Assembly (NCBI RefSeq): GCF_010015585.1
Contig: NW_022985068.1
Location: 707,370 to 771,369, forward strand
Direction: 5' to 3'
Length of the DNA stretch: 64,000 nucleotides
Source: Eremomyces bilateralis CBS 781.70
Lineage: Eukaryota > Ascomycota > Dothideomycetes > Eremomycetales > Eremomycetaceae
The position numbers were made by a program, and so were the translations under genes. Position 1 is the first letter of the stretch, and each line of letters begins with the position of its first letter. Under the pieces are notes generated by a model. That model was given only the letters and a program-made list of their open reading frames with translations. It was not told where the DNA came from and searched no databases. Below are positions 45,091-59,596 of this stretch, piece by piece.

Positions 45091-46342
45091 ATGCCCCTGT
45101 ACGTACCATTTTTTAGTGACATCTGCTTGAGGGGTGAATTCGCTGACCCATGCCTTGATACGCAGGCACCTACTCCCGAAGAAATCATGGCACGTCGCCA
45201 ACGCAGAGAACATCGCTCGGGTGAAGCGGGATGAAGCTCGTGCTGCCGCGCTCGAGGAAGAGGAAGACCGGATATTGGATGAATACGATGCAGCGAAACG
45301 CCTGGCAATCCTGAGCGGGACAACGCCGCCTCCGCCACCAGCACGACTTACCGAAGAGGATCGCAAGCGACGTCTCCGCGACGATGACGTGTCGGGTGAG
45401 AAAGGCCGTGGGCAGGACAGGATCAAGAGGAGACGACATGGGGAAGACGACACCGAGAGAGACATCCGGTTGGCACAGAATACAGTGTCCGTCCACTCTA
45501 CAGCTGTCCAGGCGGAGCAGGATGTGGGATGGGGTGGCAGTCGCAGCATTCGTCATGGGAAAGATGGAAATGCTGCCGTCATCGACCACCAAGGTCATAT
45601 CAACCTGTTTCCCGCCCCGGAGGTCCCGGTGAGGAACGCCGATGCAGAGATTAAGGATAAACGAGATCGGAAAGAGCGGCAGTTGATGCGGGAGAGCGGA
45701 GAGGGAATGAAGCTTGTCGATGCTTCTGGATACAATCCGGATTCACGGGCTCCATGGTACACAGCTCGCGCCACTGCGAACCTCCCCGCCTCGAAGTACG
45801 ACGTCACGGAAGACAGTGGCAGGCGAGACCGCAAGAGCGAGGCATTTGCTCTGGTTGAAAGCAAGGACGTTTGGGGGAAGCCCGACCCTCGTCGAATCGA
45901 GCGCGAAAGGACGCGAGTTACTTCCAACGACCCGTTTGCCCTTATGAAAACCGCGCAAACGAAGCTGAAGCAAGTGGAAAAGCAACGCAAGGATTGGGTC
46001 AACGAGCGGGAAGCGGAAGAGGCAGCGCTGCGACGCAGTCAGGAGGGTTCTTCCTCCCGGAAACGGAAGCATGAAGACCGCCGCAAGAGAGCAAGGTCCA
46101 TCAGCCGAGCAAGTATCGATATCGACGACGCGGACAGTCTGGACGGGTTTTCCCTCGATGCCAAGGAGGGACGCCGGGCGAGCGCCCAACGTGTCCCGGA
46201 ACGATCCCGCGATGACAGGCGTCATGCAAGGCACCAGCACCGATTGAAATCCAGACCTCGCAGTAGAAGCAGGGATACGAGTCGCCGACGACGCCATGGT
46301 GACAGCCACGGTCGTCGTGACGATCGCCATCCTCATGGTTAA
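45091..46342 (+). CDS. CIR_N-domain, LENG1-like nuclear protein
   Basis: The first exon is only eight bases (ATGCCCCT, 45091-45098); a 67-nt intron leads to the main exon 45166-46342, giving 394 residues. Splicing creates MPLHLLPKKSWHVANAENIA, the start of the CIR_N domain found in CBF1-interacting corepressor, LENG1 and related splicing-linked proteins. The domain continues RVKRDEARAAALEEEEDRIL. A central block KSEAFALVESKDVWGKPDPR and DPFALMKTAQTKLKQVEKQR is conserved in LENG1-like proteins. The C-terminus is RS/RH-rich (RPRSRSRDTSRRRRHGD), typical of spliceosome-associated factors. Nuclear location is inferred. Without the micro-exon the start would be at the wrong codon. Confidence 0.8.
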
Positions 46343-49300
46343 GGAATTGTCCCGGCCGGTTCAGAACACATAAACGATGAAATTGCTTGCTCCGTTCCGA
46401 CACATCTCAGTACCCAACCATCACAACTGAGTGAACTGGCGCATATGACAACTATCCGAGTAATATCGGGTAAATAAACAAATTTAGGCGCTGGCTACAG
46501 TTCACCCAATGAGGCACCAATGCTCCGGTTCGGGGTCAGCCCAGGTTCCCGGGTCAGCGTTGGCGATATCAGCCGTGGCAATGTAGTAAGTTGGTGTTGT
46601 CATCCCAATCTACCCTTCCTGGAGACGATGGCAGCCCCCTTTGTCAAGTGAGCTCGACGGCTCGTACACCCTTGACGTTGTGTGTCCTGGGTATCCTGAT
46701 GACGTCCATTATTGGTTAGAGGTATAACCCGAGCATTCCTGCCGACCGATATCGACTAGACCCCGTCTGGTTGTATCAACTTGAGGCTTGAGAGCAAGCA
46801 AGCGATCTGTGTATTCCGTACGGAGTTACAACTTTCTTGTTTTACATATCCGCCTTTCCCTCCTCCCAGGTCGGTAGTTGCTGAACTCTATGGGTAGGTA
46901 AACCGATACTTGCGCGACGATCCGATCCATTTCTGGCTGAAATATCGATTTGAATGGCGACGAGGGGACTCCTGGCGGCACTCTCCGGGACAGCCGCATC
47001 GTTTCTGTGCAGAGATGGATCAATTCTCCAGCAGCCTACGGAACCCCTGGAACGAGGCCGGCGAAGAGACCAAGACATGGTGGGTAAGCGGACACGCAAT
47101 TGGCATTCACGACGTTGCTTCTGGAAGTTCTGGACTATTTCCCAGTACGGTCCTTGAACTGCCGAATACCGAGCACTAAGCAGATGGACGCCACTGATGC
47201 TAGTCATCCGTTCCCACTTTCCCGGCTTGTCGAGGTCCAAGGGTGGGAATTGGGAAATTGGCGGTTTATTTTCTCTCGATCCTTTCTCGAAACCATGACA
47301 TGAAGTTTCCGCTGCGCCTTGGCACGGCGCAAGGTGGACCAGACATGCTTCCTTCTTGCGATACCCTGAAATCGGAGGACTAATATGACCCTTGCGTATT
47401 AGTGATCGGAAGAATTGACAAATTCAACAGCTACGCTTCATTTAGTCACGACGCTTCTAAATAACATTGGGCCAGAAGGACGTGCATGCGACCCACCCAT
47501 CAGTGAATCCTTAATTCGCATATTCCAACTTCCAAGACTCAACATTAACTTATGCTCGTATACATTGTACCCTAAAGACCGTGCCAAGTAGGAGGTTGAA
47601 TACGACCCATGTCAAAAGTTCTATCTCCGGTTGACAAGATGGATGGTGTCACCTCATGCATGAAATCCCACGTCCACAACAGATTGGTGAGATAGCGATG
47701 ACCCAACTCTCCAACACATCGATCCGATTGCGCCAGGCACCAAGGCACCACTGTGATCCTTGTCTGGTCCAAGTCTGGCGATGGACAAGCTGAATCGCAA
47801 GAATAATAATAGCATCCCATGTGAATGTGTCCGTCACCCCACAGTACCGGACATATAACACGGAAAACACGCGACAGTCTAGTGACAGCAACTGATTTTC
47901 GATCGATCTTGTTGTTTGATTTCGCGGGGATCCCGTGCGTTAGCACCTCAACTGCACGGCATAACATTCACGTTGGGACTTGGGAACATGAACATACGCC
48001 AAGGCTGACCAACCCTGGAGACTATGGAGTACCTTTGAGTGACTTTAACTACATTAATGATATCATATGTGGATATGAGAACAGAATAATAGCCGCTCCT
48101 TACTTTTGTCCTTGAAGTGAAGTGATGCTTACAAAATGCAAAATGGTCTGCATTATGGTCCCCTCTCTGGCTGTCTCACGTGAATTCGCTTAGCCACGCA
48201 GCGCCAGGGCTTGATGCCTCGCTTCATTCAACCTGAAATCGATATATCTCACATCGGATTGTTCGTCAGCTTGAAAATGAACATGAGAAAGCCACATGGA
48301 CTTGGCTTGTTATGGTGTAGCAGTGGTGAGTGGTGAGTCGTTGATATGAATTATGATAAGATCGGGGTGATGTTGGGAAGTGGGTCGGGGCCTTATCTTT
48401 CTCCATTCTCCAGCCAATCACCAGCGGGAATTCAAGCAATGCCAAGCCAACGGATTGATGGCGAAACGACTGGCCGCCGCGTCTAAGGCCAGGGCCTTAA
48501 AAAACCCTCCATGGACAGGGACGACCAAACCTGACCGAACCACGCTTACCCACACGGCAATTCAGGGCCGATTTGGTGTTGACCAATCAGCACGTGCATT
48601 TGCCCGATTGCATCCCTGTCGCTTTGGTAAGGCGTTGATGCAACCAAAACTGATAAGGACGTCGCCTGGACAGAAATCGGAGATTGCTTATCTTTGTGTC
48701 AACGTCGTACATCTCGCCCTCACACTCACGACCAGAACTCAATTCCACACGCCGTCACGATCCTGGATGTCGATCGTAGGAATTAGCTGGTGCCCTGGCG
48801 GTAGCGTTCGGGTCCAACAGAGCCGGCATTCAGCAGTAATAATGCTGAGCCACTGAATAGATCGAGTTTGCTATGGTACTTGCGGTCCGCGACTTAGCAT
48901 TACGATGGACACTAACCAGATTGTATCATGATAACGATCGCCTCCATCGAAGGCATCGGAACTGCTCGCGTAGATATGAATGGTAAGCCGTATAGTTGCC
49001 CGCCCCATTTCCCTATCTCTCTCTCCGGCAGACCCTTCCAGTCTGTGCCAGCTGACGGGTCGAGGCGACCGAGTTCGTCCCACTCAATCCGGTCCCATAA
49101 CGGTACCAATAACCAACTATTTACAGCTGCAAGGAAGATGAGCTTCCGCTAGCCCTGTTCTCCCCACGACCACTGGGATGGAACTGATGGAATGTGTGGG
49201 AGTCTGGGTGTGTCCCCCAACATGGCGCCACCCAGATTCAATGCGAATTCCAATCATATCCCGGCGTCCCAGCCTTCGATCTGCGGCTCGTCTAACCTTC

Positions 49301-49686
49301 CGCAAAGTTGCCCACCCGGTTCCCCCATCTGGCCAGGGCAGATAAGCTGCGCAGGTCGATGCAAGTCAGTCCAGGCCTAGCGTTGCCGAATGGTCTGCAT
49401 GCTTCCCTTATTTTCCCGGAAAGCCCACTGGCGTGTTCTCTCCTAGTGGACCTGGCTTCGAGACGTTCGAAGACCGCGATCATTATTTTAATCCCTCCTG
49501 TCCCATTCATCTTGTGCGATCTTGCTCTTGAATTCACGATCTCATCCCCCTCCCTCCTCCCTCCCTCTCGACGTCAGTTCAGAGTCAGAGTTGATATATT
49601 CTCTTATACCTGGCGCTGTGCTTGCCTTGAACACTCTTTTCGATTTTTTCATTCAATATAACAGTATCCCCCGTCCCGATTCCAAC
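46343..49686. other. Long upstream region of the ammonium transporter gene
   Basis: In 3.3 kb I see no supported gene. The open frames at 46826-47303, 47572-48115 and 48380-48856 overlap on opposite strands and lack domains. The last 1.3 kb before the transporter has a cluster of WGATAA sites and then a C/T-rich leader at 49545-49570. Confidence 0.5.
48354..49345. promoter_or_regulatory. Cluster of six WGATAA motifs, likely AreA-type GATA sites
   Basis: By eye I find TGATAA at 48354, 48651 and 48929, AGATAA at 49340, and reverse-strand AGATAA at 48393 and 48688. About one WGATAA per kilobase is expected by chance on two strands. GATA factors such as AreA activate nitrogen-scavenging genes, including ammonium transporters, in Aspergillus. 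The binding itself is inferred. Confidence 0.55.
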
Positions 49687-51486
49687 ATGGCGGCCGCGGA
49701 CGCCTACTTCCCGAACTACGGGTATGTGGGAGCTCCGTCGAACTACAATGCGACAGAGGGTTATGAAGACATCGGTGGCGACTCCCGTAAGTTCATCCTG
49801 TCCGGTCCTGGTGTTAGCATCCAAACTGGCCAATCAGTCCATCTCCTGCTCATCCCGAGACGACGACCATCAATATCATGAGAAAGAGTCCTAACACCTA
49901 TTTCCAGGCACGGAGAACTTGAACCAATGGTTCAATGCTGGCGACACGGGATATATCATCATTGCGACGGGTCTGGTGTTGATCATGGTTCCAGGACTGG
50001 CTTTCCTCTATTCCGGTTTGGCTCGCAGGAAGTCGGCCCTCAGTATGCTCTGGGCTGTGATGATGTCCTCTTCGGTCATCTGCTTCCAATGGTACTTCTG
50101 GGGCTATTCCCTCGCCCTCAGCCCCACTGCCACGAACGGCTTCATCGGCAATCTCGACAAATTCGGCCTAAGGAGGACTCTCGGTGCTCCCAGTCCTGGT
50201 TCTCCTCTTGTCCCTGAATTACTATACTCTATCTATCAAGTATGCCATATCGATATACCCCCCAAATCGTCGGCAGCCACTAACTAAAGACTCCAGTGTA
50301 TGTTCTGCTCTGTTACTGCGGCTATCATTGCGGGTTCGATCGCCGAGCGGGGCCGTGTCATCCCCATGATGGTGTTCCTGTGGGTCTGGGCCACCATTGT
50401 CTACTGCCCGCTCGCCAATTGGGCGTGGGGTGCAGGAGGCTGGGCCTTCAACTGGGGTGTCATGGATTATGCAGGTGGCGGTCCTGTCGAAATCGGCTCC
50501 GGTCTCACCGCCCTCGCCTACTCTATGGTTTTGGGGCGTCGCCAGGAGAAGATGATGCTCAACTTCCGACCGCACAACGTCTCTCTTATCACCCTCGGCA
50601 CTGTCCTCCTGTGGTTCGGATGGCTCGGATTCAACGGTGGCTCGGCGTTCGGTGCCAACCTCCGCGCTGTCATGGCTTGCTGGAACACCAACCTTACTGC
50701 TGGCTTTGCCGCCATCACTTGGGTTCTCCTCGACTTCCGCCTGGCTAAGAAATGGTCTATGGTCGGCTGGTGCTCAGGCACTATTTCTGGCCTGGTCGCT
50801 GCAACTCCCGCTTCTGGATTCATTACCCCATGGGCCTCCGTTGCTCTCGGTATCGTGACTGGCATTGTGTGCAATTTCGGCACCAAGGGTATGTTTCCAC
50901 GATCGTTCTGCATCTCGGGTCCAATCACTAACTCCTCCCAGTCAAATTCTGGATCAAGATCGACGACTCCATGGACGTATTCTCCGAGCACGGCATCGCC
51001 GGCATAGTCGGCCTGATCTTCAACGGCATCTTCGGCGCGAGCTACATCATCGGCCTCGACGGCGTCAATAGCGCCGACGGTGGCTGGGTCGAGAAAGGCT
51101 GGAAGCAGCTGTACATCCAAGTCGCCTACATCGTCGCCGCCTCCGCCTACACCTTCGTCATGTCTGCCCTCATCGCCTTCGCCATCAACAAGATCCCCGG
51201 CCTCCAGCTCCGCGCCACCGAGGAAGCCGAGCTCCTCGGCCTCGACGACGACCAACTGGGCGAGTTCGCCTACGACTACGTCGAGGTTCGCCGCGACTAC
51301 CTCGCCTGGACTCCCGCCAAAGCCGACCCCTCCACCAGCGAGTCAAACATCCCACAGGGCGACCGCCACGGCATCTCCCAGCACAGTCAGATGCTCGAGG
51401 GCCGGGCGCCTAGTGACAGCGCCAGTGCGGAGCACCCGGGCGACGGTCAGGGCATCGCGCTGGAGAAGGTTGAGGGTGGGCACTAG
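49687..51486 (+). CDS. meaA: Ammonium transporter, Amt/Mep family (MeaA-like)
   Basis: A plasma-membrane channel-like transporter for ammonium. Four exons (49687-49786, 49908-50239, 50297-50888, 50942-51486) give 522 residues. Family marks are NAGDTGYIIIATGLVLIMVP, FLYSGLARRKSALSMLWAV, the Amt signature DYAGGGPVEIGSGLTALAYS, FGWLGFNGGSAFGANLRA and DDSMDVFSEHGIAGIVGLIF. Aligned to bacterial AmtB, the first pore histidine is Glu (GPVEIGSG) and the second is kept (SEHGIAG), the arrangement of yeast Mep1/Mep3 and not of Mep2. A ~90-residue cytosolic tail is acidic and Ser/Gln/His-rich. Third-position C is very frequent, suggesting high expression. The symbol follows the closest Aspergillus type and is not proven. 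Confidence 0.93.
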
Positions 51487-52191
51487 CGTGCCGATGTGCC
51501 GTTTGCACACACCCTGGGCGTTGTGGGAGCGTTGCCAGATATCACCACTGTACTTTTTTTTATTTTAATTCTTCCTGTTCTTTGAGCGACATGCGGAGGA
51601 CCTTCTCTTCCGACGATATACCAGCGCAGATCTTTTTATCAAAATATAGCGAAATCGTTGAACGAATGATTTGAACAGCCCTTCTGCCGTCGTCCGTATT
51701 CTATTTGATCTCCGTAATCCCCTTGTGCCTCTGCAATCATTTTGCATCGTACAGTTTTCCAGTAATAGTCCAACCTTCAAGTGCTTGCAGCCACTCCAAT
51801 CAACCAGGTTCTCTTGACGTTTATCTTTGGTAAGACCTAGAGTTGCGTGGGCAGCCTGACCCAAAGGGAGAAAATTTGGATGGACAGGATATGCAGAAAG
51901 ATGGGAAGAGTGGGAATCACCTCGTGAGACGTTGAAAAAGAAAACCCTTCTACCCCAGGATTTCTAGGTCTATCCATGTCTCAAAATCCGGTTGTACGTA
52001 CAACAGGGATATGGCAGAGTATGTAAATAGTAAATACGGATAGGAATCTCAGAGAAAAATTTCCATTCGTTATGAAGTGCCGTTATGCCAGTCTATTGTC
52101 ATTCCATCTGTGTCGTCACCCAGCCTCAACACCTTCGCTACATTACAGAATATCAAATAGGATACCCGACCAATGCAATCGAAATCCATGC
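51487..52191. other. Convergent 3' intergenic region
   Basis: The ammonium transporter and sterol glucosyltransferase genes converge here; no gene is seen in 0.7 kb. Confidence 0.5.
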
Positions 52192-55100
52192 CTATGACGC
52201 GGATTTGACCGCCTGTTTGCCCACCTCAGCAGCCTTGGGGACGACGCTGCCATATCCTCTTCCGCCGGTTTGGCTCTGTTCCCATTCCATGGCCTGCTTC
52301 CGTAGTAATTCCCGATCAAACTCATCCCCTAGAAACGTCCATGTCTCTTCAAAGTCATCGGGTAACAGCTCCCCATCGGGGCCCGCTTTGTGCTTGCGCT
52401 TGATCAGGGATTTCGCGTACTCCAGGTCACGGTAGATAGTTTGGATCGCATGCCCAACGCCATCCTCCTGTCTTGTGTTAGCATCAACGATCATCGACTA
52501 AAATGGCAAGATTCGAATGCAAGAAGGATGTAAAGATGTGGATGTACGTACCTGTCGAATCTGCTCCCCTAGAACCCGAGCCTTAACGATCATCCGCTCA
52601 CTATGCGTGGCCTCCCACAAAGCCCGTGCGAACACGCTCGTATTGATCTTTTTGAGGCAGATCCCCACGCCCAAGTCTTCGATCCGGGACCCGAAAAAGA
52701 ACTGATCGCCGAAGAACGGCTTCACGATCGTGGGAATTCCGGCGCGGAGACTGGCGCCCGTGGTCCCCGACCCGCCGTGGTGCGCTGCGGCGTCGACCTG
52801 CCGAAATAGCCAGTCGTGCGGCGCGGATTTGATCTGCAGGATCTCGGGTGGCAATGGCACCTCGGGCTTGCTGGCGTCCTTTTTGCCGAGTCGATCGGAC
52901 CAGCCTTTGGAGAGGATGCAGCGAACGTCCGCTTTGATGACGGAGTCGACGACCGTCTTGGTCAGGGCGGCAGGGTCCTCGACAACAATGGAACCGAAGC
53001 CGACGTAGACTAGTTTCTTGTTGTCTGCCCGCGCCTTCGCGATGAAATCCACCAGCTCCTGATCCACCTGCCATTCTCCACCCTCATCCAGGAACCAGTA
53101 GCCAGTGACGCGAATCCAATCACTGTAATCGAGCGGCGGCACCACTACGGAAGGGCTGAAATTGTACAGAAACGGCACCTTGTTCGGCTGCATCTTGTCC
53201 AAGCTGGTGGCGCCAAGGCCGAGCTCCTTCCGTCGCCACCGATTGACTTGATTGGCGATGGCCTTCCAGAAGACCGTGTCGAACATGACGTAGCTCACGT
53301 AGTTGTACGCTCCGCCCATCTTATGCTCGGGGACGGTGAATGCATGCGGGTAGGCCCGCGTGCGCGTCCAGGGCATGGTGAAAGCGCGGAAATATGGGAT
53401 TTCGAGCGCCTCGGCGATATGGATGCCAGCCATGGCCGAGGGGCTTTCGATCAGCAAGTCGCTGTCCTGACAAGCCGTCCAGGCTGAGGACATCAGATCA
53501 TCAAGCCAGCCGCGGAACTTCGAGGTGGCTTCCTTGAGGAAGGAGTACGTAAACATGCCGTTTTCCACGCAGATTCTCATGAGCTCCGCTGGGTCGCCTT
53601 CCACCGGCGCAAAGTCAATCCCATGTTTCCGTACCCAGGGTTCGAATTCTGCGTGCGTTGCAATCCGCGGTTTATGCCCGTCGGCCAGGAAGCCTTTGCA
53701 TAGAGCGATATAGGGCTGGACATCTCCCCGAGAACCGATCGTCAAGCACGTAATGCGCATTGGTTCAGTCGGTTTGAAGTTGAGGATGGAAGCGCGAGCG
53801 TCGTCGAACAGGATCATGGGGGCTTCAGGTTCCGCCGGGGTGTCTCTTGGCAGCTTGATATCATGCTCCGCGTGCCCATCAGCGCGAGCTTCCTGCAGCA
53901 GACGATTCTCCAACTTTGCATATTCCACTTCCTGGTTTTCTTCCGAGGTGAGATCGCTAGGCTCTTCCATATACCGAAGCTTTTCAAGCCGTTGAATCAA
54001 GGTCACGACGCAGTCGTCCCGCGTTCCAACCGACCGGAAATCGAAGAACAGCTCCTCATGGCCCCGGATAACGACAACCATGGCAGAATATCCAAGGCGG
54101 TAGCCTTTCTCCTTCGCAACATTCTCGATGTCTTTGAACGGTAAGACTAGCTTGGTGCGCGTTCCGGGAAGCAAGCTACGGTAGCAAAAATGCTTATTGC
54201 TAACGTATATCTTCCCGTACAAAGGGAGAACCCGGTGAAAGTTGCCAAAGTACGTGGCAATAAGGGGTTCTGAGGCAGGTAAGGCAAAGTGCGCACGGAA
54301 CCGGTCGCCATGGTTGGTTGCATCCTCCTCGTCCTGTTCATCCCCTTCTTCATCCAATGGAGTGCCATGGGCGCTATAGTGTCGGTGGCCACCAGCCCAC
54401 ATGCCCGACACTTTCTCGTAGTAACCCATACTCTCGGTAGCAAGCATGGTGCTCACGCGTTGAGATCGGGAGCGGAGGAAAAACGCAAGCTCGGTTGCAC
54501 GCTGGAATGGGTATGAGCCAGCCTTTCGGATGTCCTGCAACGCGGTTGACGCCGTTGCCTTCTGGTACCTATCGCTGGCAGCAATGCTATCGTCTTCGGC
54601 ATCGTTGGTCGTTCCTCCCGAAGAGTCACCACGATCAAGGTACCCTGGTCTCTGCGATCGTTGGCCAGTATGCTGCGGCTTAGAACTTGGAACCTTCGTT
54701 GTGTCTTCCGATATCTTCCGTCCTCGTTCGATAGAAACCTCCGAAGTGCTGACTCGAGGTGCATCGAGCTGGGTAGGCAGTTGAAAGACATCGCTACGAT
54801 TCAGAATCTGGCTGGCGGAGAGGTTCGTATCCAATGATTGGATCGCCGCTGACGACTCGGTCCCGGGGCTAAACGAATTATTGGACCCCGTCGAAGGCTG
54901 AGGATGAGGGGATTCATCCGGTTCATCTTTCTTTGCCACACGAGAAAGCGGTCGTGGACTCACGCTGAAACTCGTCCGGGTTTTGTCGAAGCTGGCTCGA
55001 GGACGACTAGAACTTCGTCGAAAATGCTCCGAACTCATCCGTCCCATATCCCCGCTCACTCTGGGACTCTGGGGCATACCAGGCCGGATAGTTGCTTTCA

Positions 55101-56648
55101 CACTCTCAAAGTGAGGGGCCGGGGACCCAGGGACGTGAAGGGATGCTCTGTTCGGCGTCATAGTCTGGACCGCCCCTTGCGAGGACGTATCCACAGCCCC
55201 CGGCTCTTCCTCAGTTGCACTTAGCCCGTTGGCATCAATCATGATGCGCAAGATCTGAAGCGCTTCTTTGCCGAAGCTGAAGAAGGAAAAGAAATACTGC
55301 TTGTCTGTCAGCGACGAAATTCAAAGAGGGACAGATAATGACCGACATCGTCTATGACATAAGTATCATCGTTGTCTATCACGCGAATCTTGACCGTATC
55401 CGCAAATTCTAAGACGGGGTTTTCCTCCAAGTCCATAACATTCTGAATCGGAATGGAAATCTTAACACTGTCTCCATCATTATGCGACCGAAATATGACT
55501 TTCTGGAGATTCTTGACCCATTCCCTCGCGCTGGTCGAGCTATCGGCCTTGAAGGAATAGCTTCGCTTATCGGTCGTCACGGTGAACCCTGTGCTGTCCC
55601 TGCCCTTATCTTTGTCCAGGCACGCCGATATGCCATATCTCAAGTCAATGTTGCCTGCCGGGAAATAAGGCTGTGACTGATCGGTGTAGTAGCTGAGCAC
55701 GTCGCCCCTCAGTTGGAACCAATAGCGATTATATCTTGGGTTTTGCCGGCCGCGTTTCGACAGGTATCCGGATTTCGCAATGACGCTGTCGCGTTTCGGT
55801 AGATATGCGTAGAAGCAGATGTGATGCTGGGTGATGTACATATAACCCTGGAGCAGCACGCTTTGAAGCAGCCAGCAGGGGTATTCTAAGATAGTTAGAC
55901 GGTCCGCCTTGAGATATCCGCATGGGTACGTACCGGAGATGACTTCCTCCGGAGACTCAAAGCCGAAAATCTCCATCAAGCGGTCTGGTAGGCTCACGGA
56001 GTGTTTTCCCCGATGCGTGCCAATGACGACATCCTCTTTTGAGCCTTTATCGCCACGATGCTCGGACACGTCAAGTTCCGCGCGTGCTCTGAGCATGCGG
56101 CTCATCACTGGCACACCCCCATGATTGGGTTGGTCTGTTTCATCATCGCTTTCGGCATCGTCCTTGCCATCGTTTGTATCATGTTTTTTCGGTGGGAGTA
56201 TCTGGGAGGAGGACATTCGTTCTTCATCGGTTTCCTTCAGCTTATGTTTGCGAGACTTCATCCTCAGCTTCGGCATCGATCTGAAGAGCTTGGCCTTCCG
56301 GGACTTCTCCTTTATCTTAGCTTCTTTGGAAGCGGTGCCCAAATCATCCTTTTGGGCTTTGTCGGAGGTCTCGTCGTCGCTTTCATGGGATTCACTGCTG
56401 CTGTCACTTGACTCTTCGTCGAATCTTGCAGTGAAGTCAACGTTCGACCCGGCAGCAGCGACCATGGAGAAGATGGATTGATTCATATACATCCCCGGCA
56501 CCGCACCTTTGGGTGCTGTGACATCTTCATGCGCATCGTCGCCCTCGCGTAGTCGTTCAGGAACCTCGAATGATCGACTGGGCCGTCCTCCCCTCGTCTT
56601 GGCCAGTTTCCGCCCCAAGTCCTCCCTTAACCTAGCATCTGGTGCCAT
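52192..56648 (-). CDS. atg26: Sterol 3-beta-glucosyltransferase (Atg26/Ugt51)
   Basis: The enzyme transfers glucose from UDP-glucose to sterols; in some fungi it is also needed for pexophagy. Four exons (55934-56648, 55347-55885, 52552-55296, 52192-52467) give 1424 residues. Order of domains: a charged N-terminus; a GRAM domain split by intron 1 ([20 protein letters not shown], then [20 protein letters not shown]); a PH domain ([20 protein letters not shown]); a Ser-rich linker; a second GRAM ([20 protein letters not shown]); and the GT1 domain, starting [20 protein letters not shown] and holding the donor-binding block [20 protein letters not shown]. Introns are 48, 50 and 84 nt. A short C-terminal tail follows. 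All catalytic parts are intact. Confidence 0.95.
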
Positions 56649-57535
56649 GATGAGTGTTCGGTCGCCGAAGATTATGTGTAAAGGCGTTCTGCCCTTTCCT
56701 ATCCCGCGTGTGTATCGTTGCCTAAGGGTGGCGGTATTGGCAGTGCTACTACGGGGTGGGATTCGACGTGATATACAATCGTATGAATCTCCGAGGACGG
56801 CTGCCGTCGTGAGCGGGGAGGAGTCACATCATCGATGACCAGATCTAGGTATAAGGAATGTCCGCTGATCTTCTGCCGAGATTCCCAACGGATTCCAGGT
56901 GGTGTTGCCTCTGGATGTGCGAAGTGAGTAGATGTGTAGTCTGGTGCTGCGACTTTGGGAGGACCAGCCCCACGAACCACCGAACATCCTTGTCAGCCAC
57001 TCCACCGAACCAGGCAGTCGTCAAATCATGGACAGTCATAATCACATGATTGGATCCAAGCAGGGAAATGTTCCCAGTACGGAGTATATGAAGTTAACTA
57101 TTATTAACTTGAACAGTATCTAGTCACAGCTCTCGGTTATTGTTGGAGGGCCGGATAGTACCAGATGTAGATTCGATGGAGAAATGACTGTGCTGTTCCC
57201 CCAATGGCAAGACGAGATGAGCGGGCATCCCAAAACGAGTCAACATCCCGAGCGGAGCGTACTAGAAGTTCACTGCATAAGGTAGGTTGAAGCTTGACAG
57301 TAGCCATGTATAGCAAGTAGAGAGAAACAGATAGTAGAAATGATGTCCGACTACAGACTATGCATACTACAAGAGCATTTCAAAGTAGCAAACGAAAATA
57401 AATCATTGTACATAACGCCCTTCATGACCCCAGTGCCCATGGATACTATCGCACTATACTCTGCTCCCTCTTCCTCCCAATCCGCTGGTACGCGCTATCT
57501 ATGCTGACACTCAACGACAAACCGTATCTCCTAGC
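56649..57535. other. Intergenic, atg26 promoter side and pepE 3' side
   Basis: A 0.89 kb stretch without a supported gene. Confidence 0.5.
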
Positions 57536-58910
<1,375 letters not shown>

Positions 58911-59596
58911 AGTGGGCAACGAGTGGCAGTCAAATCTTATCAAGCAGAGAAAGAGTGTCGAGGGTCTTGCAGCAGTAAGTGGTATTGGGATGGAGAGACG
59001 AAGATGGATGATTATGAAGCGCCGCAGTCTGTCGGAAGGGGAGGGAGCCGGAGCTTGGTGGGTGAGTGGTGACTGGGTGCTTGGGTGGTGGCTGGACCTG
59101 GAGCTCCTGTTTCGGTTTGGGGGTTGCTGCCGCCAACTCCGCAACTCCGCCAAGCCAAGGCAGCACTCCTGCCACATCATGTGCTGCAAGCTTGTGCTGA
59201 CGTATGACCGTCTGGGGTCTGGGCGACTGGGCCTCTACGGTTCGGGGCTATGGCGCGCTAGTCCCAACGTGTCTCCTGGTAGCTTCCACAGCAACCAACT
59301 CCGCAAGTTCAGGCTGACTCTGAGTTTCTGTCCTCTCTTAACTTTCTGGTTGTCGTCCACTCTGCAACACATACGATACGTGGTAATTAGTACTATCTTG
59401 CGGTTCTCAGTGATTGTATGTTAGTAACTTAGTATAGGAATTAGTATAAGAATATGGGAAAGGGCTTATATTTCGCTGATTGCACAATATCTGCTGCTAT
59501 AGCACGATGACACCATACATAGTGTTTCATGAGCTTCATCAATACATTATCTCCGACCTCACAATAACTGCATATTCTCATACACAGGGATGTACC
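58911..59596. other. Intergenic, pepE promoter region
   Basis: About 0.69 kb upstream of pepE and downstream of the RRT8-like gene. A long open frame on the plus strand (58846-59424) overlaps the pepE first exon in antisense and has no domain support. Confidence 0.5.

Noticed and set aside
48380-48856. 158-residue plus-strand ORF upstream of the ammonium transporter
   Set aside because: It starts at GTG, has no domain, and lies in a region better explained as a GATA-site promoter.
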